Assembly: GCA_021372535.1 (NCBI GenBank)
Contig: JAJFUH010000085.1
Location: 1-30,807, forward strand
Source: a bacterium
Lineage (GTDB): Bacteria; Latescibacterota; Latescibacteria; Latescibacterales; Latescibacteraceae
DNA: 30,807 bases
Direction of reading: 5' to 3'
The notes below the pieces were generated by a model. The model was not told the origin of the DNA. It saw only the letters and a program-made list of their open reading frames with translations, and did not search any database. Position 1 is the stretch's first letter. Every line of letters begins with the position of its first letter. Position numbers and translations under genes: made by a program. This document shows, piece by piece, positions 16,976 to 25,248 of the stretch.

Positions 16976-17133
16976 GCGAATTCCATGGAAAAACGGTTTC
17001 ATTGTGTGGATATGTAATTCCAGTGGATGGACTATTAAGATACAACCACTGAATCCGACGAATTATTTTTCCCGATAAAAAACCGCTATCGTTTCTTATA
17101 TTCCATTTAAACCAAACTAACGTTATTTTTCTC

Positions 17134-17175
17134 TTGACTTTTACCCTGAAATTGTGTATATTACCTCTCGGTAAT
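17134..17175 (+). promoter_or_regulatory. Near-consensus sigma-70-type promoter with dyad at the start site, no gene assigned
   Basis: TTGACT (17134-17139) and TATATT (17157-17162) are separated by exactly 17 bp. The perfect hairpin/dyad ATTACC-TCTC-GGTAAT (17160-17175) covers the end of the -10 box and the expected start point. Transcription would run rightwards into a stretch without a convincing gene and converge on kduI. Confidence 0.5.
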
Positions 17176-17580
17176 AAGTGAGCGACCACACCCTTTTTTT
17201 CACTGACTGCTGACTTCTGTCAGTTGTATGAATGCTCGACAGCACTACCTGTTAACAGGAAACCGAACAAATTATACCGTATACCATGTATACTGCATGT
17301 ATCGAATGCGCTGGCCCGCGGCATTTTCGGTATTCCTCGACGGTCTTCATGCAGGAATCAGCGGACTACGGCTTTCGAAGGTCGGAAGTAAAATCTCGCA
17401 CCGGAAGTTTGGCAGTAGATTAAGGTGACACAAGACGACTTTTCAGTGACTGATCGTTATAAAAACCTTCATGTAGTGAAAAGACGTGACAAAAGCATTA
17501 TATCAGGCCTCTGAATCGCCGATCACTCACCCCCTGCCTCAGTCATCCACATCCGCGTCTCAGCCGATCGAGGTCTTTCC
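17176..17580. other. Gene-free stretch downstream of the candidate promoter
   Basis: A T7 run is at about 17194-17200 and a small perfect hairpin, CTGAC-TTCT-GTCAG, at about 17210-17223. A 66-codon frame (17228-17428) has no ribosome-binding site, no recognisable motif and unusual composition, so I do not call it a gene. A short untranslated RNA is possible. Before the promoter, 16976-17133 holds nothing I can identify. Confidence 0.35.
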
Positions 17581-17602
17581 CTTCTGCCTTGTGCCTTATG
17601 CC
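17581..17602. repeat. Inverse copy of the AAGGCACAAGGC repeat
   Basis: The reverse complement reads GGCATAAGGCACAAGG followed by CAGAAG, matching words in the cluster at 16584-16642. The two copies bracket 16.6-17.6 kb in inverted orientation. Confidence 0.65.
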
Positions 17603-17611
17603 TGTCTTTCC

Positions 17612-18442
17612 TCACATCATATCGTCCGCAGCGATGCCGTCCATATCGCCGAATTCCTGGTTTTCGCCGCCCATTGCCCAGACGAAGCTGTAGTTCGAGG
17701 TTCCGACGCCGGAATGAATCGACCAGCTCGGGGAAATGACCGCCTGGCCGTTTCTCACCACGATGTGACGGGTTTCGGAGGGTTCGCCGATGAATTTGAA
17801 CACCACGGCGCCCGCGGGAATATCGAAGTACATGTAGATTTCCGAACGCCGCTCGTGGGTGTGAGCCGGCATGGTGTTCCAGACACTTCCCTCCGCCATG
17901 AGCGTACAGCCCATGACGAGCTGGCAGCTTTTGATTCCGGCGGGATGAATGTACTTGTAGATGGTGCGTTCGTTGCACTCGCGTGAACTGCCCAGTCTGG
18001 CAGGCTCGGCGGCGGATATTTGGGCATGGGTTGTCGGATAGGAAGCGTGCGCGGGATAGCTGACGAAGTAAAAGCGCGCGGGATTATCGGCCTGTACGCT
18101 CCTGAATTCTATGTCTCTGCTGCCGCGTCCTATATAGAGGGCATCGAGCTTGACCATGTCATAGACGGTGCTGTCGACCACCACGGAGCCGTCGCCGCCG
18201 ATGTTGATGACACCGATCTCACGGCGCTGGGCGAAGAATTCGGCCTTCAGTTCCTCTCCTGCCTCCAGTTTCAGCGAAGTCCCCGTGGGAACGGCCGAGC
18301 CGACTATTGCACGGTCGACATCGGTGTAGACCATGGTGATTTCACCGGGCAGAAACATCTCCTCGAGCAAAAAACTCTCCCTGAGCTCGGTCGTATTCAT
18401 CATCTCGAAACGTATAGTGTCAGGTGCATACCGGATTTCCAT
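17612..18442 (-). CDS. kduI: 5-dehydro-4-deoxy-D-glucuronate isomerase (KduI)
   Basis: A 276-aa protein, close to the 278 aa of E. coli KduI. The zinc site is intact: H194 and H196 in PAHTHERRSE, E201, and H243 in SWSIHSGVGT. Other family segments are EMFLPGEITMVYTDVDRAIVG (28-48) and YIHPAGIKSCQLVMG (164-178). It converts 4-deoxy-L-threo-5-hexosulose uronate, the unsaturated uronate released by pectate, alginate-like or glycosaminoglycan lyases, to 3-deoxy-D-glycero-2,5-hexodiulosonate in the cytoplasm. AAAGGAG lies just upstream of the ATG. The usual next enzymes, KduD and KdgK, are not in this window. Its presence indicates use of uronate-containing polysaccharides. It is separated from the outer-membrane gene to its right by a repeat-bearing gap of 351 bp, so it probably has its own promoter. 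Confidence 0.96.
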   Translation of the reverse strand: MEIRYAPDTIRFEMMNTTELRESFLLEEMFLPGEITMVYTDVDRAIVGSAVPTGTSLKLEAGEELKAEFFAQRREIGVINIGGDGSVVVDSTVYDMVKLDALYIGRGSRDIEFRSVQADNPARFYFVSYPAHASYPTTHAQISAAEPARLGSSRECNERTIYKYIHPAGIKSCQLVMGCTLMAEGSVWNTMPAHTHERRSEIYMYFDIPAGAVVFKFIGEPSETRHIVVRNGQAVISPSWSIHSGVGTSNYSFVWAMGGENQEFGDMDGIAADDMM

Positions 18443-18608
18443 AACATACTCCTTTACATGATCCAGTTCATGTTTATTTACTCAACAGTCAATTGTATAA
18501 TATGCAAAATTAATCGGTTTTTTAAAACTGTTATTTCACGAATACCCTATAAAACAATCCGAATAATGAGCTACCCGCCCCAAGGGTCGAGTTATTAAAT
18601 GTTTTACA

Positions 18609-18676
18609 CTCACCTCTGTCGCTTCACGATATCCCCTCTCTCCCCCCGTTTAGATCGAGGGTGCGAAAGAGGTGAG
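18609..18676. repeat. Imperfect 14-bp inverted repeat element
   Basis: CTCACCTCTGTCGC (18609-18622) and GCGAAAGAGGTGAG (18663-18676) are inverted copies matching at 13 of 14 positions. They bracket a C-rich/GA-rich core, and the structure resembles a small non-coding dispersed repeat. The rest of 18443-18793 holds the kduI leader and nothing else I recognise. Confidence 0.6.
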
Positions 18677-18793
18677 AATATCTTGGCTCCCTGAAGGTAT
18701 CTGACATGACAGAGCTTGTCCCTCCGGGGTTTATACTCACCTTGCCCGCGACTGATAATACAGCGAGCGGAAAAATGGCCGGGAATGAGGCCC

Positions 18794-21058
18794 TCAGAAC
18801 CTGAACAGGTAATCCACTTTCAGTATCCCCGTATTCTGCAGAGTCCGGTAGTCGTCCTCCTCATCCCATATCTGATTGTAGACTACGTAGACATCGCTGC
18901 CGATCTTGGGGATGTAATGGATGCGGAAATTCAGGTTCATCCTTCTGGAACTGTTGTTCCACTGGATAAACGTGTTCGTCGAAAGCCGCGTCGAAAGGTT
19001 CGCGACGAACCGTGTGGAGTAGCGCCGTGCGATGAAGCTGCTGTTTCCGGCGGTTATGTCGGTATACTCCATCGAGGGGCCGATGGCGAAGTTCTGGTTG
19101 ATTTTGTAGGTACATGAGCCGGAGTATTGATAGCGTGTGCCATCGTAATGATCACCGAACGATGTCGAGAGACTACCGGACAGTCGCCTGCTTTTCGAGC
19201 TCACGAATTCGGCGAATCCGTGTATGTACTCGTACGAGCCCTGCGGAATGACCGTATCGCCGAAGATGTTGAAGTCCTGGTCCAGCCACTCGTAGTGTTC
19301 GTGAAACTGGAAATCGATTTTATCGTCGGAATCGAACAGGATGCCGAAGGGCGTGGTATGAAGCTGACGGGTGAGAAGCCTGGTGTTCGAATCCATCAGG
19401 TAGGTGTAATCGAACGGCATGAAAAGCAATTTCTTCACATGGAGGATATTGACCCGCGGAGTGTAGTTCAGCACCGCGGAAAGCTGCTGTATGCCCGGAC
19501 GCGAGACAAACCCGATCTCGGGATTGAAGTTGTTGTCGATGCCATGGTAAAGCAGGGAACCGTCAAGCGTGTCGTTCGGGTAGTCTACCCAGAGACGGCC
19601 GGCGATGTTGTCCTTGTTCAGATCGGGAGTTTGCGATCCCGCGAAATAGCCCTGAATGACCAGGTTCTTGTTCTTCATGAATGAGCTGGTGCGGTAGTTG
19701 AAATCGGCCCCGAGCATCACGTTGCTCTTTTTGTTCATGAACCGGTCAACTCTGTCGACACCGGTGAGCGGATTATCGGGAGCGTCCGCACGTTCCACCG
19801 TTGTGGCAATGAATCCGATATAGGACTGTTCGAGCACATCGCGCTTGACCCGCACCACAGTGTAGTTGGTCGAAGGGTAGACATTGTCGACGCCGCTGGC
19901 GGTGGTCACCGTCTTCCTCTCGGTCTGCATGGTCATGACACCTATCTGGTAGGGGCCCGCCTTCCCGGAAAGCTTCATGCCTCCGAGAATCGGGACCTGC
20001 TGACGGTCGGGATCGGGAGTGATGCCGATCCGTCGCGAGTAATACATTTTCGTCCCGCCTTCGGTGAAATCGAAAATCTCGGCGCCTTCGAGAAAAAAGT
20101 CGCGTTTTTCGGGATACTGGAGGCTGAACCGGGTCAGGTTGATCTGTTCCTCGTCGCTTTCGACCTGTGCGAAATCCGTTTTTGCGGTGAAGTCGAGAGT
20201 CAGGTTCGAGGTCAGCGGGTACTTGGCGTCGATGCCGTACTTGAAAACATCGTCGACATTCTCGTTCCTTTCTTTTTCCAAGCCTCCGAGCACATAGGGT
20301 TTGATATCGACCTGTTTGCCGCGCATGACATTGCCGAGGCCGAGCAGTTTACCCGCTTTGGACAACTGCATGGGGCCGTCTTCCCGATGCCATGATGTCC
20401 AGAGGACCTGTTCGTTCTTGCGGCGGATATTCCTGATAAAGTTGATACCCCAGACCTGTTCCTCCAGCTTATTGAACCTGAGGGACTGGAACGGTATCTC
20501 GATTTCGGCCTGCCAGCCTGTATCGGTGATCCGCGCGGATACATCCCATACGGCGTTCCAGTTATCGTTCGTATCCTTGAAACCCCGAACGAGGGCGTCA
20601 ACCTGCGCTCCGTTTGGATTGATCCCGAAATAACACCCGGTCCGCTGGTCGTTGAAGGTGTCCAGCCCGATGATGAAGCTGTCGTCGTCCGTAATGTTGC
20701 CATCCCAGGCGAGTTCGTGGTGGATAATCTTGTCCGGCTCGCTGTCGTGGCATATAATCCCGATATAGAGACTTTTGTCATCGAAGAGCACCCGTACCTC
20801 TGTTTTCTCGGTTGCGGGTTCGCCCTCGCGGGGATCGAGCTGTGTAAAGTCGGTCAGGGGTTCGACATTCTTCCAGACCTCCTCGCTGAGAAAGCCGTCG
20901 AGCTTGACCGGCCTGTCGATTTTGACCGCGGTAACGGTCTTGGTTTCCTGGGCGAACAGCGGGATTGAGAACAGTTGGGAGAGTGTAAAAATGGCGCAAA
21001 CGGCTCTGAGCGTACGGTGGCGCATCTTGCCGGGACTGGCGGCTGCGGATAACATCAC
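18794..21058 (-). CDS. Outer-membrane protein with CBM9-like and DUF5916-type beta-barrel domains
   Basis: A 754-aa protein with a signal peptide (hydrophobic 18-36, ending LFAQ). An N-terminal CBM9-like domain spans about 45-235; its family signature DG-x-L-x-E-x-x-W is seen as DGFLSEEVW (54-62). A long C-terminal region (about 265-754) of alternating polar and aromatic strands ends in YLFRF, as expected for an outer-membrane barrel of the DUF5916 type. Such proteins are frequent in FCB bacteria near carbohydrate and peptide degradation genes; their function is not established. A role in glycan binding or uptake at the surface is inferred. Start 21058 has a distant AGAGGA box; ATG at 21025 (MRHRTL) is an alternative that still leaves the signal peptide intact. 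No SusD partner is adjacent. Confidence 0.85.
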   Translation of the reverse strand: MMLSAAASPGKMRHRTLRAVCAIFTLSQLFSIPLFAQETKTVTAVKIDRPVKLDGFLSEEVWKNVEPLTDFTQLDPREGEPATEKTEVRVLFDDKSLYIGIICHDSEPDKIIHHELAWDGNITDDDSFIIGLDTFNDQRTGCYFGINPNGAQVDALVRGFKDTNDNWNAVWDVSARITDTGWQAEIEIPFQSLRFNKLEEQVWGINFIRNIRRKNEQVLWTSWHREDGPMQLSKAGKLLGLGNVMRGKQVDIKPYVLGGLEKERNENVDDVFKYGIDAKYPLTSNLTLDFTAKTDFAQVESDEEQINLTRFSLQYPEKRDFFLEGAEIFDFTEGGTKMYYSRRIGITPDPDRQQVPILGGMKLSGKAGPYQIGVMTMQTERKTVTTASGVDNVYPSTNYTVVRVKRDVLEQSYIGFIATTVERADAPDNPLTGVDRVDRFMNKKSNVMLGADFNYRTSSFMKNKNLVIQGYFAGSQTPDLNKDNIAGRLWVDYPNDTLDGSLLYHGIDNNFNPEIGFVSRPGIQQLSAVLNYTPRVNILHVKKLLFMPFDYTYLMDSNTRLLTRQLHTTPFGILFDSDDKIDFQFHEHYEWLDQDFNIFGDTVIPQGSYEYIHGFAEFVSSKSRRLSGSLSTSFGDHYDGTRYQYSGSCTYKINQNFAIGPSMEYTDITAGNSSFIARRYSTRFVANLSTRLSTNTFIQWNNSSRRMNLNFRIHYIPKIGSDVYVVYNQIWDEEDDYRTLQNTGILKVDYLFRF

Positions 21059-21282
21059 GGTTGGAGTTTCCTCTCGTTTGATATGATTATGATTATTATT
21101 ATTATTTTACATTCGTTTTAAGGCCCGATTGTCAGACCGGCTACTATCATGAAATATAAAACAAATATATAATATACAAAATTTTGTCTGAATTCTGTAC
21201 TAGAAAATTACATGCCGGCAGCCGCATAATTTCACGGATGTGGAACTTTAAATGGAATTTTGCCGTTTTTTACCACCCGAAC

Positions 21283-22722
21283 TCATCCTCGCTCGAATAT
21301 CTTCCAGATATCCGATTCCGTACGCGCCGTTTTCAGGTATCTGTCAAGCGCCGAGACCACATCCGGGTTTCTCTGCGCGACAGTACGTTCCTCACCGATA
21401 TCATCGGCCAGATCGTAGAGCTCAATCCCGGCAGAAGGGCGCAGTCGAACCGCTTTCCACTGGCCCATCCGTGCTGCCTGCTTTGTGGCGCTGCCCTCAT
21501 GGAATTCCCAGTACAGGAAATCGTGCTTTTCCTGTTCTCCTCCAAGGAGAGCGGGCGCATAGGAAATACCGTCTATCTCCGATGGCGCCTGTATTCCGGC
21601 AAGTTCAGCCGCGGTCGGCAGAAAATCCCAGAAGGCGGATACATGCCCGCTAACCGTTCCCGCAGGCACTTTTCCGGTCCAGCGGACGATGAGAGGCACC
21701 CGTATGCCGCCCTCGTACAGGTCGCGTTTGATGCCGCGGAGGGGGCCGTTGCTGTCGAAAAACTCCGGATCGGCTCCTCCCTCACGGTGCGGGCCGTTAT
21801 CGCTCGAAAACATGATCACGGTGTTGGAGTCGATTCCCATGTCTTTCAGGAGAGCCAGAAGCGTCCCTATGTCACGGTCCATGCGTGTTATCATGGCGGC
21901 ATGGTTTTTCTGCGGCTGCGGCCAGTCACGGCCGGTGTAAGGTTCATCGCCCGGAACTTCCATTCCTTCGTTCCCGGCTTCGTTGTTGGCATGGGGAATG
22001 GTATATGCAAGGTAGAGGAAAAAGGGAGCTTCATGGCTTCGCTTTATAAAATCGAGCGCTTCACGGGTAAAGAGGTCATGGGAATACTGTGCGCGTTCCA
22101 CCGCTTTACCGGCTCCATCCTGACGGGATTCGCCGACCCTGTTGCCTTCGAGCGGCACACGGTCTTCGTTCCTGAACAGAAATTCGGTATAGTAATTGTG
22201 GGCATGACGCTGGCAGAGGTACCCGTAAAAATAGTCGAATCCCTGACGGTTCGGGATACCGCTCGATCCGGGCCCGCCAAGCCCCCACTTCCCGATAAGG
22301 GCGGTCGAATACCCCGCATTTTTCAGGAGTTTGGCAGCGGTCATCGTGTTTTCGGGGAGCGGGAGCTGCCCCATGGGCTTGACCTCGCTGTTGCCGCGAA
22401 TATACGCATGCCCGGTATGGAGACCGGTCATCAGACAGCACCGTGAGGGCGCACAGACCGTGCTCCCGGCGTAGTGGTCTGTAAAACGCACGCCTTCGGC
22501 GGCAAGCCGGTCGATGTTCGGTGTCTGAATCATCCGCTGGCCATAACATCCCAGGTCGCCGTAGCCGAGGTCATCCGCAAGGATGAAGATAATATTGGGC
22601 TTTGGTCTGTCACCCGCATTTTCTTGACCGCTGCGGGCGCAGGCGAGCACCGGGCCGACCGAACCGGCTGCACACCCCTTCAAAAATGACCGGCGGCTTA
22701 TCGTGTTGCCCGGATACGCCAT
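21283..22722 (-). CDS. Tat-exported sulfatase (formylglycine type, S1 family)
   Basis: A 479-aa type I sulfatase. The formylglycine motif C-x-P-S-R is intact at C90-APSR (in GSTVCAPSRCCLMTG). Calcium-site residues D50-D51 (LADDLGYGD) and D308-N309 (FSSDNGPH) and catalytic-site lysines K145 (GKWGLG) and K332 (GIKRDLYEGGIRVP) are present. The N-terminus has a Tat signal (SRRSFLKG, 9-16) followed by VLAC (25-28), a possible lipobox, so it may be a membrane-anchored lipoprotein. The start at 22722 follows AAGGAGG; the frame extends 33 bp further upstream without a site. It removes sulfate esters from a glycan. C90 must be oxidised to formylglycine by a maturase before export. Confidence 0.95.
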   Translation of the reverse strand: MAYPGNTISRRSFLKGCAAGSVGPVLACARSGQENAGDRPKPNIIFILADDLGYGDLGCYGQRMIQTPNIDRLAAEGVRFTDHYAGSTVCAPSRCCLMTGLHTGHAYIRGNSEVKPMGQLPLPENTMTAAKLLKNAGYSTALIGKWGLGGPGSSGIPNRQGFDYFYGYLCQRHAHNYYTEFLFRNEDRVPLEGNRVGESRQDGAGKAVERAQYSHDLFTREALDFIKRSHEAPFFLYLAYTIPHANNEAGNEGMEVPGDEPYTGRDWPQPQKNHAAMITRMDRDIGTLLALLKDMGIDSNTVIMFSSDNGPHREGGADPEFFDSNGPLRGIKRDLYEGGIRVPLIVRWTGKVPAGTVSGHVSAFWDFLPTAAELAGIQAPSEIDGISYAPALLGGEQEKHDFLYWEFHEGSATKQAARMGQWKAVRLRPSAGIELYDLADDIGEERTVAQRNPDVVSALDRYLKTARTESDIWKIFERG

Positions 22723-22924
22723 ATGATCGCCTCCTTCGGACATGAAGAACGCCAATACCGAAAAGGAACATATACTACTATAGCATAATCTTGCAGAGTA
22801 TATCTAATGCGCTCTCTTTACATGCGGGAGAAACCCCTTTATCACTCCGGGATTATAGAGTCACAGAGAAAGGCGTCATGCCGAACTGGTTTCGGTATCT
22901 ATTCAAATTACCGGATGTCATGAT

Positions 22925-25111
22925 TCATCCACCGATATGCACGATGAGAAAAAACGCCCCGACAATGGCAAACGCGATAACGACTGAGATGCCGAACCCG
23001 ATGCTGTCGACTTTATCCCACCTGCAGAATTCCCAGTTTGAGTCCGGAAATAACTTGAGATGATCGAACCGGTGCGGTTGCGCATACGAGTGTTCGAGCT
23101 CGCGTGCATCCTCATCACGGTCGAGCCTGACCGTTGTCTTCATTTTCGCATAAAACCGGTCGAGTACACGGGCATCATCCGGCTTTGTCAAAAATCCCAT
23201 GACGATGATGATGAGAAACGGCGTGAAAAGCCGAAAAATAACACGGATTGTTTCGTTGAGCGCATGAGGATTTTTCGAGAGATCGAACCCGAGCGCGTCG
23301 ATGAGAACAAGGTCGGCATTGAGCCTCCCGTAACCGCGTTTCACACCACTGTCATCGATACGGACGCCGTCGGTCCAGAAAATAGCCCGTGCGGGAAGTG
23401 TGTAGGTTTTCGTGAAACGCTGCCCGACAGCAAGCGGCTCAGGACGTACGCCGGCACCCTCGCCGCGGGCGTTCATGTTCTCCCATCGCGCTATTTCAGC
23501 CGCGCGCGCTTCGACATCGGCCTCGCGGGCAATATATGTTCTGACGAGCGGTTTCGGATCGGTTGTCCGGGAAAGGCTGGTATTCGTCGCCAGCTTCGGA
23601 ACCAGAACCGGTGTGAAAATCGGCAGTATGAAAAACGCTCCGACGGTAACAATGACCGAAACCCACGCCGCTCTGCGATTCGCGCGGCGCCAGAGCATGC
23701 CGAGCCAGAAGCTTGCCCCGAAGATGACGTTGAATTCCCACAGGAACTTGATCTGCTCGAACAGGCTTTCGAACTGCATCGCGATCATGGCCGTCCCGAA
23801 CAGTACGACAGCACCGAACACACGCCCCGCCATGATATAGTGGCGCTCCGATCTGCCGGGCACGGCGACACGGTACAGGTTACGGGTGAGCAGGCCCGCG
23901 CACGTTATCATGAGACAATCGGCGGTTGACATGAGCGCCGCCATGAAACACGCGATGGTCAATCCAACGAGACCGATTTTCAGCGGCCCCAGGAGATCGA
24001 GCGCCGCGACGCCCCATACCATATCGGGATCGCGCACTACACCGCGGTACGCAAGCGCGGCCATGAGGGCGAAAATTCCCCAGAGCAGGGTCGCCGTCCG
24101 CTTCATGAAACTGCCGGTGGTGAACCCGAAGCGGGCGGTGAACTCGTCCTTTGCCGAGCCGACAGCGGTAATCTGGTTGGCCTGAACAGCTATGTTGATG
24201 ACAACCATCAGGGTGACCGCGACGATGTAATACCAGGTGAAATCAATGGTCGTCGGGGAGCCGAACACCTCGAAAAACGAGCCCGGCATCTGGTGATGAA
24301 TCACCCGGAGCGCGCCGAGAACGCCGTGTGTTCCGAACTGTGTATTGATCTTTATCCATATGAACGGGAGCAACATCACCGACAGAATCAGAATAAACAT
24401 TCCCTGAATCGTGTCGGTGACAAACGCGGCCTCCAGACCTCCCGCGGCGGCATAAATCAGTACACACAGGCTTACGATGAGAACGAGCGCTTTCTCGTTG
24501 ATATGGGAGTGTATCTTGTGGGGCCGTGCGAGCTGGAGCTCACGGAGGCGTGCACGGTCCCCGGAGCCGAGCGCGGCATAGTCGGCCGTTTCGAGCCTGT
24601 CGAGTTCGAGGGCGGATTCGTATTCAGCGCGTTCTGATGCGGTGAATTCTTCGACTTTCTTGGGTGTGAGGGCAAGAACAGTCTTGCTCATGGCGCTGTA
24701 CCCGACCGAGAGGAGCACCATCAGGCCGAGCGCACCGACGATCGCATACAATCCCGCGAGAGCTTTGGAATCGTAGCGCTCCTCGAAATAATCGCCCATG
24801 GTGGTTATGCGGAGCCTCCTGAACCACGGACAGATCATCCAGTAGATGGGTGTCGCCCAGAGAAGATTGAGCGAGCTCCAGATGCCCGATGCGCCGTTGG
24901 TCATCGTCGTGGTGGTGACGCTCACCGCGGTATCGGGCGAGGTGCTCTGGCCGAATGCGGCAAATGTCTGGATTACCTTCCCGAACCGTCTGCCTCCGAG
25001 AAAGTAATCCTCCTGGGTGCTGATACGCCGCATAGCCCAGAAACCGATGATTATGACAATGGTGAAATATCCGACAATGACCGCGATATCGATGAACGGA
25101 AGTCCGAACAT
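22925..25111 (-). CDS. Sodium:solute symporter (SSS family), enlarged
   Basis: A 728-aa polytopic inner-membrane protein. The first helix (5-25), STQEDYFLGGRR (31-42) and the SSS signature AAAGGLEAAFVTDTIQGMF (221-239) identify a Na+-coupled solute transporter, typically for sugars, uronates or similar acids. It is much longer than the usual ~500 residues. One charged insert sits at about 150-205 and a larger soluble insert in the C-terminal half (about 510-610) precedes the last helices. Such long members are common in Planctomycetes and Latescibacteria-like genomes. A GAGGA box precedes the ATG. It lies between the sulfatase and GH38 genes on the same strand, so it probably imports their products (inference). 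Confidence 0.92.
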   Translation of the reverse strand: MFGLPFIDIAVIVGYFTIVIIIGFWAMRRISTQEDYFLGGRRFGKVIQTFAAFGQSTSPDTAVSVTTTTMTNGASGIWSSLNLLWATPIYWMICPWFRRLRITTMGDYFEERYDSKALAGLYAIVGALGLMVLLSVGYSAMSKTVLALTPKKVEEFTASERAEYESALELDRLETADYAALGSGDRARLRELQLARPHKIHSHINEKALVLIVSLCVLIYAAAGGLEAAFVTDTIQGMFILILSVMLLPFIWIKINTQFGTHGVLGALRVIHHQMPGSFFEVFGSPTTIDFTWYYIVAVTLMVVINIAVQANQITAVGSAKDEFTARFGFTTGSFMKRTATLLWGIFALMAALAYRGVVRDPDMVWGVAALDLLGPLKIGLVGLTIACFMAALMSTADCLMITCAGLLTRNLYRVAVPGRSERHYIMAGRVFGAVVLFGTAMIAMQFESLFEQIKFLWEFNVIFGASFWLGMLWRRANRRAAWVSVIVTVGAFFILPIFTPVLVPKLATNTSLSRTTDPKPLVRTYIAREADVEARAAEIARWENMNARGEGAGVRPEPLAVGQRFTKTYTLPARAIFWTDGVRIDDSGVKRGYGRLNADLVLIDALGFDLSKNPHALNETIRVIFRLFTPFLIIIVMGFLTKPDDARVLDRFYAKMKTTVRLDRDEDARELEHSYAQPHRFDHLKLFPDSNWEFCRWDKVDSIGFGISVVIAFAIVGAFFLIVHIGG

Positions 25112-25248
25112 GACAATCCTCTGTCAGGCGTGTACATTCACAATGATGCTGGTGAAAGTGGTGGACATGCCGCGACCTGTACACCACTTTAATCGGAATA
25201 ATTCCCCGCAGCATGCTGCAGAGTAGTTTAATTCGACAAATCCGCCGG

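Noticed and set aside
17228-17428. 66-codon + strand frame after the candidate promoter
   Set aside because: No ribosome-binding site, no motif and irregular composition; kept only as part of the gene-free stretch.
21184-22446. 420-codon + strand frame opposite the sulfatase
   Set aside because: The sulfatase on the - strand has all family motifs; this frame has none.
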